64,000 bases of DNA, from assembly GCA_900770395.1 (NCBI GenBank), contig CAAGKM010000030.1, positions 310,001-374,000 of the forward strand. The letters run 5' to 3'. The DNA comes from an uncultured Prevotella sp. GTDB lineage: Bacteria > Bacteroidota > Bacteroidia > Bacteroidales > Bacteroidaceae. Numbering within the stretch: the stretch's first letter is position 1; each line of letters begins with the position of its first letter. Below, in pieces: positions 9,153-16,936 of this stretch. The notes beneath the pieces are model-generated. The model was not told the origin of the DNA. It searched no databases and saw nothing but the letters and a program-made list of their open reading frames with translations. Position numbers and translations under genes: made by a program.

Positions 9153-11732
9153 TCATTCGTCTGCCTTATGCTTTCTTGCGTATTCAGTCGGACTTACACC
9201 ATAATATTGTTTGAACACCGTGGAAAAATACGCATTGTCGCAGAAGCCTACATGATAAGCCACATCAGAACAGTTCACCTTGCCTTCAAGTATGAGACGG
9301 GCAGCTTGCTGCATGCGTATGTTGCGGATGAACTTACCCGTTGCCACTCCTGTGATGTCCTTTATCTTGCGGTGCAGGTGTGCGCGGCTTATTCCAACCT
9401 CCTGTGCCAATATCTCGATGGAGAAATCATTGTCATTGATATGGGCATTTATCGATTTCATCACGCGTGTCATCAGCTCGTCATCGTAGCTTTTCACCTC
9501 AATATTCTCCACTTTGTCGTGTTGCTGTTGTGCACCTGAGTATTTTCCACGCAAACGCAGTATATTGTTTATTATGGCATCTATGCGGACATGTAGCTCA
9601 CTGATGCTGAACGGCTTGGCAATATAAGCATCGGCTCCGCTCTTGAAACCGGCAAGACGGTCTTCAGCCTCAGCCTTTGTCGACAGAAGGATCACAGGTG
9701 TGTGGTTTATGTTTGGATTCCGTTTTATCTTCTTCAGCAGTTCTATGCCGTCCATGCCAGGCATCACAACGTCGCTCACCACGAGGTCATAGTCTTGAGA
9801 GATAATGCTATTAAGGGCATCAACACCGTTGGAGCATATGTCTACGAAGTACCACGGACTAAGCTCGTCTGCTATGTAGGCTGTCAACTCGCTGTCATCG
9901 TCCACTATCATAATTCTATATTTCTTATAGCTGATTTTCTTGTCTGATTTTTCCTTAACAGAATCAACATATAGAAATTCCGGTTTCAAGTGCTTGTTGC
10001 CTGAAGGCAGGCTTACGGTGAAACAGGCACCGTGTTGCCCGTCAGTACGGTTGGCGGCTGTGATAGTGCCGCCATGCAGGCGGACGATATTCATGGCAAG
10101 ATTCAGTCCTATTCCTGTTCCCACCGTGTTTTTGCCCGTTTGCTCGTTGCCCTGATAGAAGCGCTCAAACAGCCTTGATGTTTTTTCTTTACCGAATCCC
10201 TGTCCGCTGTCTGTCACCTTTATTATAATATGGTCATCTTCTGTGTTTAGACCGATGTCTATGTGCCCTCCGTCAAGTGTGAATTTGAAGGCGTTGGACA
10301 ACAAATTTACTATTACTTTGTCGAAATTATTACGGTCTATCCATGCCATTATCCGTTTCTCACCGCCCGTAATACTCAATTCAATGTCTCTCTGTTGTGC
10401 CGTGAAGTCAAACGACAGGCATACATGCTTCACAAATTCCACCATGTCTGTCTCTTGGCATTTGAGATGCATCTGGTTCTTGTCTATTCGCCTCGTATCG
10501 AGTATTTGGTTTACGAGCAGCAACAGACGGTCAGCGTTGCGGTTGACAATGTTTACATACTGGCCAATGGTTTTTCGTGTGGTTTCGTCACACGTCTTTT
10601 GCACAGTCTCCTTAATCTTTTCAATCGGGCCGAGAATCATTGTCAGCGGTGAGCGTATGTCGTGTGTGGCATTTATCAGCAGTTGCATCTTTTCCTCGTC
10701 GAAAGCTGCACGTTGTCTCTTGCGTACGGCAAGCATGACAAGCCAAACGACAATAATGGTGAGTATGGCGTATGTGAGTTTTGCCCATGTCGTGGCATAC
10801 CATGGCGGCAGCACCGTCACCTCAAAGGTTGATGTCTGTGAAGATACCTCTCCACCCGACATAGCCCTTACCTCAATGTCGTAAGTGCCATATTTCAGTT
10901 TTGTAAACGTAAGAGTATTGCTGCCGTTTGTAAATGCTGTCCATCTGCCTCCGTTGATGCGGTATTCAAACTCTATGTTGTCGCTGTTTTGGAAATCGAA
11001 CAGTGAGAATGACATTGTAAAATGGTTGTCATCCCATGGCACGGAGAACTTGTGGGAGAATGGGTCATATTTTTTCAGCAGCGTGGCGAAATGTGTGAGA
11101 TGAATGGGCCTTTCCGCCATTGTCCCGTGTTTCATGTTGTATGGAGTAAACACCGTGATGCTGCTGTTTGAGCCAAATGCCACACAGCCATTGTCAAGAG
11201 CAGCCCAAGCCCCTTCGCCGAACTCATTATCGGTGATACCTCTTGCTCCTGCATGGCTTATCAGCCGTTGCTCGGCACAGATATATTGCCAAATACCCCG
11301 TATGGTGCTTATCCATATATTGCCTATGGAGTCATTTACAAGACCGCATATCCTCATGTCCTTGATATTTTCGGTTCCTGGTAGCAGCGTCACTTCACGC
11401 TTTTTACACCAGTAAACATAAAGTCCGTTTTGAGTGCCGATAACGATGTCGCCCGAAGGTGTTTCACATATTGAACTGCAGTTTGTCCCGCGTAGTATTC
11501 CATCTCCATTAGCCAAGTCGATGAAATGGCGGTGCACAGGGTCGAAGCACCACACACCGCTCGATGTGGTAATCCACATCATTCCCTCTTTGTCCTGATA
11601 CATTGCGCCCACGTAGTCATTATCAAACTTCACTCCGGTGGCTCCAGCTTGACTGCGGCTGTTATAGTAGGTCATTTTTTTTGTATGGCGGTCGTATACA
11701 GCAAAGCCATCTCCTAATATTGAGATGTACAT
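9153..11732 (-). CDS. Hybrid two-component system regulator, C-terminal part (frameshifted)
   Basis: This reading frame continues the regulator whose N-terminal part is at 11714-13042. It begins inside the periplasmic propeller (Reg_prop repeats such as MWITTSSGVWCFDP and IWISTIRGIWQY) and runs through a Y_Y_Y domain (about residues 230-295). A transmembrane helix follows (about 310-330), then HisKA with the phospho-acceptor in NATHDIRSPL, HATPase (NLLSNAFKFT, GTGIGL), a receiver domain (IMIVDDDSE; VVSDVVMPGMDG) and an AraC-type HTH at the C terminus. Apart from the break the signalling half looks fully functional. On its own this frame has no signal peptide, so it is not expected to be made as a working sensor unless the frame is restored. 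The expected role is to sense xylan fragments in the periplasm and activate the surrounding locus. Confidence 0.9.
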   Translation of the reverse strand: MYISILGDGFAVYDRHTKKMTYYNSRSQAGATGVKFDNDYVGAMYQDKEGMMWITTSSGVWCFDPVHRHFIDLANGDGILRGTNCSSICETPSGDIVIGTQNGLYVYWCKKREVTLLPGTENIKDMRICGLVNDSIGNIWISTIRGIWQYICAEQRLISHAGARGITDNEFGEGAWAALDNGCVAFGSNSSITVFTPYNMKHGTMAERPIHLTHFATLLKKYDPFSHKFSVPWDDNHFTMSFSLFDFQNSDNIEFEYRINGGRWTAFTNGSNTLTFTKLKYGTYDIEVRAMSGGEVSSQTSTFEVTVLPPWYATTWAKLTYAILTIIVVWLVMLAVRKRQRAAFDEEKMQLLINATHDIRSPLTMILGPIEKIKETVQKTCDETTRKTIGQYVNIVNRNADRLLLLVNQILDTRRIDKNQMHLKCQETDMVEFVKHVCLSFDFTAQQRDIELSITGGEKRIMAWIDRNNFDKVIVNLLSNAFKFTLDGGHIDIGLNTEDDHIIIKVTDSGQGFGKEKTSRLFERFYQGNEQTGKNTVGTGIGLNLAMNIVRLHGGTITAANRTDGQHGACFTVSLPSGNKHLKPEFLYVDSVKEKSDKKISYKKYRIMIVDDDSELTAYIADELSPWYFVDICSNGVDALNSIISQDYDLVVSDVVMPGMDGIELLKKIKRNPNINHTPVILLSTKAEAEDRLAGFKSGADAYIAKPFSISELHVRIDAIINNILRLRGKYSGAQQQHDKVENIEVKSYDDELMTRVMKSINAHINDNDFSIEILAQEVGISRAHLHRKIKDITGVATGKFIRNIRMQQAARLILEGKVNCSDVAYHVGFCDNAYFSTVFKQYYGVSPTEYARKHKADE

Positions 11733-13042
11733 ATTCCCCCCCCGCGGCCTTCGGCAAGGCGCAGAGCGCCCTTGCCGCCAAGGTCATTTATCAAATAACT
11801 CTCCTCTCTCACCGGGTCATAGCGATATAGCGACTGCCATGAGCCTATCCAGTATTCCCCTTGACTGTCGCGCATCACCGTACTTGGGGCATGAGGAATT
11901 CCTTTGCAGAATGAAGCCTTGCCATATTTGTCAACATGAATCATATCATAAAATCGTGCCACACAATATAATCCGTTGTCTGGTGCAGGGGCAATAGATG
12001 AGAATCCATAACAGATGCGGCGGTCGAGACTGGATAAATTGATTGTCTTAAACTGTTTAGGCATCATGCTGCATAGATATACACCATGGTGTGCGCTACT
12101 CAGCCATAAATTTTTGTCATTGTCTTCAAAGATGTTGTTTACTACGAAATAGTCGAGATTTTCGTGTCCATTGTGCAGTGTTTCCCTTTGTGGTAATGTC
12201 TCTCCCTTTTTTATTTTGTAAAGGTCGCCTGAGAATGTCCCGAAATACATGTCACCGCTTTTTGTCATACAGGCACTCATTATTCTCATTCCTTTTTGCA
12301 GGTTGTAGTTGACTGGCATTATTGTCCGCCTGCTGTGGCTGTATATCCTGAAACTGTTGCTGAGAGCAAACTGTATGTCGCTGTCTTTTAGGTTGAATGC
12401 TGTAACAACAGTCTCGTCACCTATATTGAAAGTTGTCATTGCCGTTGGACGATGACCGTTGAGCGCAAAGCGAATAAGACGGTGGTCGTCTGTCTGACAC
12501 CAGAGCGAAGCCCCATCGGCAGCTACATGCAAATTGTTCATGTGTACGCTGCCTGACATCTTGGCAAAATGAGGTACATAGCTGATTATTCCGTCTTTGA
12601 GAACATAGATACCGTATCCCGCCGTTGCAAGCAACAGGTCTCCCGACGGCAGTTCTGCAATAGAAATGATATGAGGCGTAATCCCCTTTGGGAAAGTATA
12701 TCGGTGGAAAGTGTCTGTATGATAGTCGTAACTTGACAGTCCCATGGTACATCCTACAAGCAGTTTGCCGTCGTGTGAGCAAAAGAGTGAGCGGACGTTG
12801 TTGCTTGAGATGGTAGTCGTATCACTGCTATTGTGATAGTAGTTGATGAAATTATAACCGTCATACTTGCTCAGTCCGAAATCGGTGGCTATCCACACAA
12901 AGCCATAACTGTCCTGACATGTTCGGGATACAAGACTGCTTGCCATCTTGTTGGGAGTATAAAGTGTTCCATCCATTGCCGCCAGCGTCATTGTGGCATG
13001 CAATGCGATAAACAAAGCCAAGAAACGGACTGTCATTCTCAT
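11714..13042 (-). CDS. Hybrid two-component system regulator, N-terminal part (frameshifted)
   Basis: The 442-residue frame starts with a signal peptide (MRMTVRFLALFIALHATMTLAA) followed by a Reg_prop beta-propeller (repeats such as SYGFVWIATDFGLSKYDGYN and KNLWLSSAHHGVYLC). It ends 11 codons after a run of eight G on the coding strand in ICTSQY-stop, and overlaps the next frame by 19 bp. Joining the two frames would give a protein of about 1,290 residues, the normal length of a hybrid two-component regulator. The fused frame needs one more G (nine) or two fewer (six). The break is therefore one frameshift in an otherwise intact gene, through slippage, mutation or a sequencing error. Confidence 0.9.
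   Translation of the reverse strand: MRMTVRFLALFIALHATMTLAAMDGTLYTPNKMASSLVSRTCQDSYGFVWIATDFGLSKYDGYNFINYYHNSSDTTTISSNNVRSLFCSHDGKLLVGCTMGLSSYDYHTDTFHRYTFPKGITPHIISIAELPSGDLLLATAGYGIYVLKDGIISYVPHFAKMSGSVHMNNLHVAADGASLWCQTDDHRLIRFALNGHRPTAMTTFNIGDETVVTAFNLKDSDIQFALSNSFRIYSHSRRTIMPVNYNLQKGMRIMSACMTKSGDMYFGTFSGDLYKIKKGETLPQRETLHNGHENLDYFVVNNIFEDNDKNLWLSSAHHGVYLCSMMPKQFKTINLSSLDRRICYGFSSIAPAPDNGLYCVARFYDMIHVDKYGKASFCKGIPHAPSTVMRDSQGEYWIGSWQSLYRYDPVREESYLINDLGGKGALRLAEGRGGGICTSQY
11736..11743 (-). repeat. Run of eight G at the frameshift point of the regulator
   Basis: Eight consecutive C on the given strand (G on the coding strand) sit exactly where the two regulator frames cross. With G8 the product stops after ICTSQY; with G9 or G6 it continues into NMYISILGDG. 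This is the kind of tract used for slipped-strand phase variation, and also one where assemblies go wrong. Confidence 0.85.
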
Positions 13043-13070
13043 TGAAAAATTGTGTTATTGTTTATGGTTA

Positions 13071-13114
13071 TTAAGTAATCAAAATTAAATCACCGCTTAA
13101 TTTTGATTACTTAA
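13071..13114. promoter_or_regulatory. 18-bp perfect palindrome upstream of the regulator gene
   Basis: Two 18-bp arms (13071-13088 and 13097-13114) are separated by 8 bp. They lie between the stop of the GH43 gene and the start of the regulator (13042). Each arm contains TAATTTTG, a -7 box, so it may be an operator overlapping the regulator promoter. It could equally be the terminator of the upstream GH43 gene. Confidence 0.55.
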
Positions 13115-13129
13115 TTGAGGAATTTACTG

Positions 13130-15118
13130 CTAATTTATCAAATATACTTTTTCCTTGCCGTTAAACTCACATCTCACTGTGGCGCGCCCGTCAACAATCT
13201 TGCTGACATGGAATTTCACGTCGCCGCCTTGTGCCGTTGCCTTTATAGTTGAGTTTTCTTTCAATGGGGCGTATGCCTGGTAGTGGGTGAGATCCATGAG
13301 TCCGTTGTCGTTGGTGGCAAACATGGGAACTGAGGGCAGTGCAATGGCTTTACCGTCGACAGTGATTGTCACCACCGGCACCTTAGGACGGTTGCACTTG
13401 ATGCCGGGCTTGGAGAATCCGATGCCGTGCAGGTCGAGCAGACCTTCACTTCCCTTGCCCTCTATAACAAGATATATTGCGTGCTTGCCTGTAAGTCCCT
13501 CAACAGCCGGCACGGCAACCTCGTAGCTGGCAGCTTTCTGAGCCGCATCGCCCTTCACGTCGACAACGGCAATCTCCTTTCCCTGCCATGTGGCATTGCT
13601 GTAGGGACCGTCGAGCATAACGTGAATACGGAATGCGCCTTTGCCTTTTGGTGTGAGGTTGAGGCAGAGCTTTGTTCCGTCACCGTTTTTTGTTCCATTG
13701 AAGGCATTGATGCCTTTGGATGCCTTTGCCAGTCCGCCGAAGCCGAAATATTTGAATCCCACGATGCCGCCATTGGGTATATTGGCGAGGTCCATGCTGT
13801 TGTTCCATACGTCAAAGTTGTCCTGCAGCCACTGCTGGTCGCTCATGTAGCATGCTATGCCGGCAGAATAATAGGCGTATGGAGGCAAGCCGAAAATGTG
13901 GAATCCCTCGCTTGTAACCTCAGCTCCAGTATATTTTGTACCGTCGGAAGCCTCGGCTGTCCACTCGTTGTTCCTGGCGTATGGGTCGTAGGCAACGATA
14001 CGCACCTGACCGCCCTTTGCCACCGCTTTCTTGTCCCACTCTATTTTCACCGGTGCCACCATTGCCTGACGGGCAAAGCCGAAGCCTCGTGGCGGACGGT
14101 GATAGAACACATACCACTGACCGTTGATTTCCTGTAGTGAGCCGTGGGTGTTATGGGCAGCGTTCATGCCCACAAGATGCGTTCCGTCCTCGTTGGGCAC
14201 CACACCGCGTGAGTCGACCAGCACACCACCCGAACGCCATGGACCTAAGGGAGAGTCGCCGTAAGCATAGCGTAGTGCAGAGTTGGTGGAACCCAGTCCG
14301 TAGTCGGGACCACTGTAGCCGGAGAACACCATAACATATTTGTTTCCCACCTGACGAATGCTTGAAGCCTCAAAGAAATTGAATTCGCCTGGGTTCTGAC
14401 CTTTATACAATGCAGGGTATTGTGTGCCCTTGGGGTCGCGGATAACGCCATAACGCTCGCTGGCAGGAATGAAATAGTCGTGAATCTGTGTGTTTGGACG
14501 CACGGCATACATGTTGTCCGGGTCGAGCTCAAACGCTGTGGAATGGCGGAACCCGTAGAACACATAGGCACGGAATCCACGGGCAAAGTCGGGGTCTTTT
14601 CTGTCGGTGATGTTCTCTATGAACACCGACGGGTCGAAGTCGATTATCGAGCCGTCCACACAGGCGGTGCCGTCGGCATTGAGATTTACGGGAGTAAAAG
14701 GACCGTCGGGACGGTCGCCCTTGCACACCATCGGCACTCTGCGCCAGCCTCGTGAATGAGGATAGAGCCAATATGTCTTCTTGCCCGTTGCCTTGTCTTT
14801 CACCTCAACGAGGTCGGGGGCAAACATGGTATCCCATTTGCCGTTGACATAATGACTGAACACTGGTCCTTCGTCGCGCCAGTCGGTAAGATTTTCAACA
14901 GGCGCCGACCAGATGCGGATGTCGTTTCCGCAATAGCTTTTATAGGTTACATCGTGTGAACCAATGATGTAGGCGCGCATTTTGCCTGGATTGTCAGGAT
15001 CTTCAAACACACGCGGCTCGCCGTCGGGCAGATGTTCCCAAAGTGGAAGATAAGGATTCTGGGCTGTTGTCGCCAGAGTTGCGGCAAGGGCAAATGCCGC
15101 GGTCAGCATTTTTCTCAT
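13130..15118 (-). CDS. GH43 family glycosidase with C-terminal CBM6-like domain
   Basis: A 662-residue exported protein. I chose the start at 15118 because it opens a clear signal peptide (MRKMLTAAFALAATLATTAQ); the longer open frame upstream overlaps the preceding gene and is not protein-like. The N-terminal half is a five-bladed propeller of the GH43 type, with candidate catalytic acids Asp40 (VFEDP), Asp160/162 (IIDFDPSVF) and Glu250 (FFEASS). A beta-sandwich resembling CBM6 follows (about 430-560), with a small C-terminal beta domain. GH43 enzymes of such loci remove arabinose or xylose. The exact subfamily and substrate are not certain. It is 37 bp downstream of the second GH43 gene. Confidence 0.85.
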   Translation of the reverse strand: MRKMLTAAFALAATLATTAQNPYLPLWEHLPDGEPRVFEDPDNPGKMRAYIIGSHDVTYKSYCGNDIRIWSAPVENLTDWRDEGPVFSHYVNGKWDTMFAPDLVEVKDKATGKKTYWLYPHSRGWRRVPMVCKGDRPDGPFTPVNLNADGTACVDGSIIDFDPSVFIENITDRKDPDFARGFRAYVFYGFRHSTAFELDPDNMYAVRPNTQIHDYFIPASERYGVIRDPKGTQYPALYKGQNPGEFNFFEASSIRQVGNKYVMVFSGYSGPDYGLGSTNSALRYAYGDSPLGPWRSGGVLVDSRGVVPNEDGTHLVGMNAAHNTHGSLQEINGQWYVFYHRPPRGFGFARQAMVAPVKIEWDKKAVAKGGQVRIVAYDPYARNNEWTAEASDGTKYTGAEVTSEGFHIFGLPPYAYYSAGIACYMSDQQWLQDNFDVWNNSMDLANIPNGGIVGFKYFGFGGLAKASKGINAFNGTKNGDGTKLCLNLTPKGKGAFRIHVMLDGPYSNATWQGKEIAVVDVKGDAAQKAASYEVAVPAVEGLTGKHAIYLVIEGKGSEGLLDLHGIGFSKPGIKCNRPKVPVVTITVDGKAIALPSVPMFATNDNGLMDLTHYQAYAPLKENSTIKATAQGGDVKFHVSKIVDGRATVRCEFNGKEKVYLIN

Positions 15119-15155
15119 AATTTTATTTTTGTTTTTATAGTTTTTGTTTATAGCG

Positions 15156-16838
15156 TTATTCCGCAATTTTAAACCAGTCAAAGTCTGCAATGCCTCCCGT
15201 TTGCCGGGTAGAATAGTTGAACAGTGCAAAGCGGTAGCCGCAGAAGTCAGGCCAGTCATAGTGCATTTGCAGAGTGTCGCCAATGCTGCTCCATGTCTTG
15301 CCGTCAAGGCTGTAATAGAACACGGCCTTGTCCGTAAGGTTGCGGAAATCCATTTCTGTGCGCAGCCACACCTTGGTTTGCTGCAGCTCCACCCTTGCAA
15401 TCTCCTGTCCGTCGGCATCACCTTTTTCCTTTGCCCGTTGCATCACGACGTAAAATTTCCCGTTTTCCTTCTTCACGCCAACAAAGCCGTAACGGTTTTG
15501 GAATGATGCAAGTCCTGCGCAGTCGCCGTCCTTCATCTGCGATACATCAAGCAGAGTGCTTCCTGTACATACAGGTCCGAAAGTGCGTTGAGTCACAGTG
15601 TTGCGGGCATCGCGTATGTTGTGTGCCAGCGATGTGGTTTTGAGTCTCAGCCAGCCTTTTCTCTCTGTCAGAGACCATCCGCTGTTGTCCGGTATATGGT
15701 TCCATTGCCAGCATAGCTTCAGTCCAGGCTCCCAGGAACCGAACTGCGATTTGCTCTTCTTTGGTTTCCATATCTTAAAGTCGTCACTCTGCACAATGCC
15801 TTTGGTAGGGCTTGCTTTCTCGGGCATATTCATACGCAGTGGCGTAGTCTTGCAGTCGTATCCCGCAACTGGCCATCCGTCATCAGTCCATGTCATTGGC
15901 AGCAGCATGGGAATGCGTCCCACCGAGCCGTAGTCCTTAAACAGGAAGCACCACCATTTGCCGTCTGTTGCCTGTACCACTCCTCCTTGTGCGATGCCGT
16001 TGGTTTTCATCACGGTCTTGCCGGCATCGTCGGTCATCTCGCCGCCGAACACCAGCCTGCCTTCCCATTTCCCGTCTGTAAGCGAACGGCTTCGCCACAC
16101 AATTTCCTGTCGCTGCCCGTCACAGCCCTGTATCATGAAAATATAATACCATCCGTTAATCTTATATCCATGATAGCCTTCGGCGCGCAAGCCGCGGGCA
16201 GGATTCTCCAAGTTTGCATAGTCTATAACCTTGCGGCGCTCGCCCACAGTGACATTCCAGTTCTTGTCCACATGCATTTCACGCAGATACATGGCATGGT
16301 CTTCAAAAGTGTCAGCCGGATGCAGCACATATTTTTTCATTTCCGTGCCGGTGTCTTCAAAGAGCAGTCCCGGGTCATAGCATTTGTCTGTTATGCTTCT
16401 GTGCCATTTGCCGTGTTCTATGTCGTCTGTCACATAGAAGTAGGTCTTGCCCGTTGTGTTGCATGTCATTATCATATAGAACATACGCTCGTATGGGTCA
16501 TACCTCAGGTTTGCGGCCCACGAGCCCTGCGAATACTCATTCTTGCCGTTGAGAAGGCGGAAGTTGTCGCCCTCATCAAGTTCATCGTATGCATAGTTGA
16601 TGATTTCCCAGTTCACGAGGTCCCGGCTTTTCATAATGCCGCAGCCAGGAGCGAAGTGCATCGTTGTCGACACCATGTAATAAATGCCGTCAACACGTAT
16701 AATGTCGATGTCGGGCACATCGGCAAAGATAGCAGGATTCTCAAATGTCTCACGGCTGTCTGCTGCCTTTGCCCCGTTCACAGCCAATACGGCTAAGAAC
16801 AATGTCGGACATAAAAAAAGCATAATCTTTTTTATCAT
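15156..16838 (-). CDS. GH43 beta-xylosidase / alpha-L-arabinofuranosidase with C-terminal beta-sandwich
   Basis: A 560-residue exported enzyme with a signal peptide ending in AKA. The propeller carries the expected catalytic triad of GH43: Asp43 (VPDIDIIRVDGIYYMVST), Asp155 (CYDPGLLFED) and Glu220 (RAEGYHGYKINGWYYIF). The C-terminal concanavalin-like domain (about 360-560, ending GGIADFDWFKIAE) is the one found in GH43 subfamilies 10-12, which are xylosidases and arabinofuranosidases. It differs clearly from the GH43 next to it. It probably trims arabinose or xylose from oligosaccharides in the periplasm. Confidence 0.9.
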   Translation of the reverse strand: MIKKIMLFLCPTLFLAVLAVNGAKAADSRETFENPAIFADVPDIDIIRVDGIYYMVSTTMHFAPGCGIMKSRDLVNWEIINYAYDELDEGDNFRLLNGKNEYSQGSWAANLRYDPYERMFYMIMTCNTTGKTYFYVTDDIEHGKWHRSITDKCYDPGLLFEDTGTEMKKYVLHPADTFEDHAMYLREMHVDKNWNVTVGERRKVIDYANLENPARGLRAEGYHGYKINGWYYIFMIQGCDGQRQEIVWRSRSLTDGKWEGRLVFGGEMTDDAGKTVMKTNGIAQGGVVQATDGKWWCFLFKDYGSVGRIPMLLPMTWTDDGWPVAGYDCKTTPLRMNMPEKASPTKGIVQSDDFKIWKPKKSKSQFGSWEPGLKLCWQWNHIPDNSGWSLTERKGWLRLKTTSLAHNIRDARNTVTQRTFGPVCTGSTLLDVSQMKDGDCAGLASFQNRYGFVGVKKENGKFYVVMQRAKEKGDADGQEIARVELQQTKVWLRTEMDFRNLTDKAVFYYSLDGKTWSSIGDTLQMHYDWPDFCGYRFALFNYSTRQTGGIADFDWFKIAE

Positions 16839-16936
16839 AACATGTAGTTTTTTATGTTTAAAGTTTTATTTGGTGCAAAATTAATGAAAAAATCAGAAAT
16901 ATATAATGTGTTTTGTAACATTTTCATTGTGAAATG

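Noticed and set aside
9153..13042. Regulator as two separate genes
   Set aside because: The second frame starts in the middle of the propeller without a signal peptide, and the overlap is at a homopolymer; one frameshifted gene is the simpler reading.
15119..15421. N-terminal extension of the first GH43 gene
   Set aside because: It overlaps the preceding GH43 gene, has a composition unlike a protein start, and a clear signal peptide begins at 15118.
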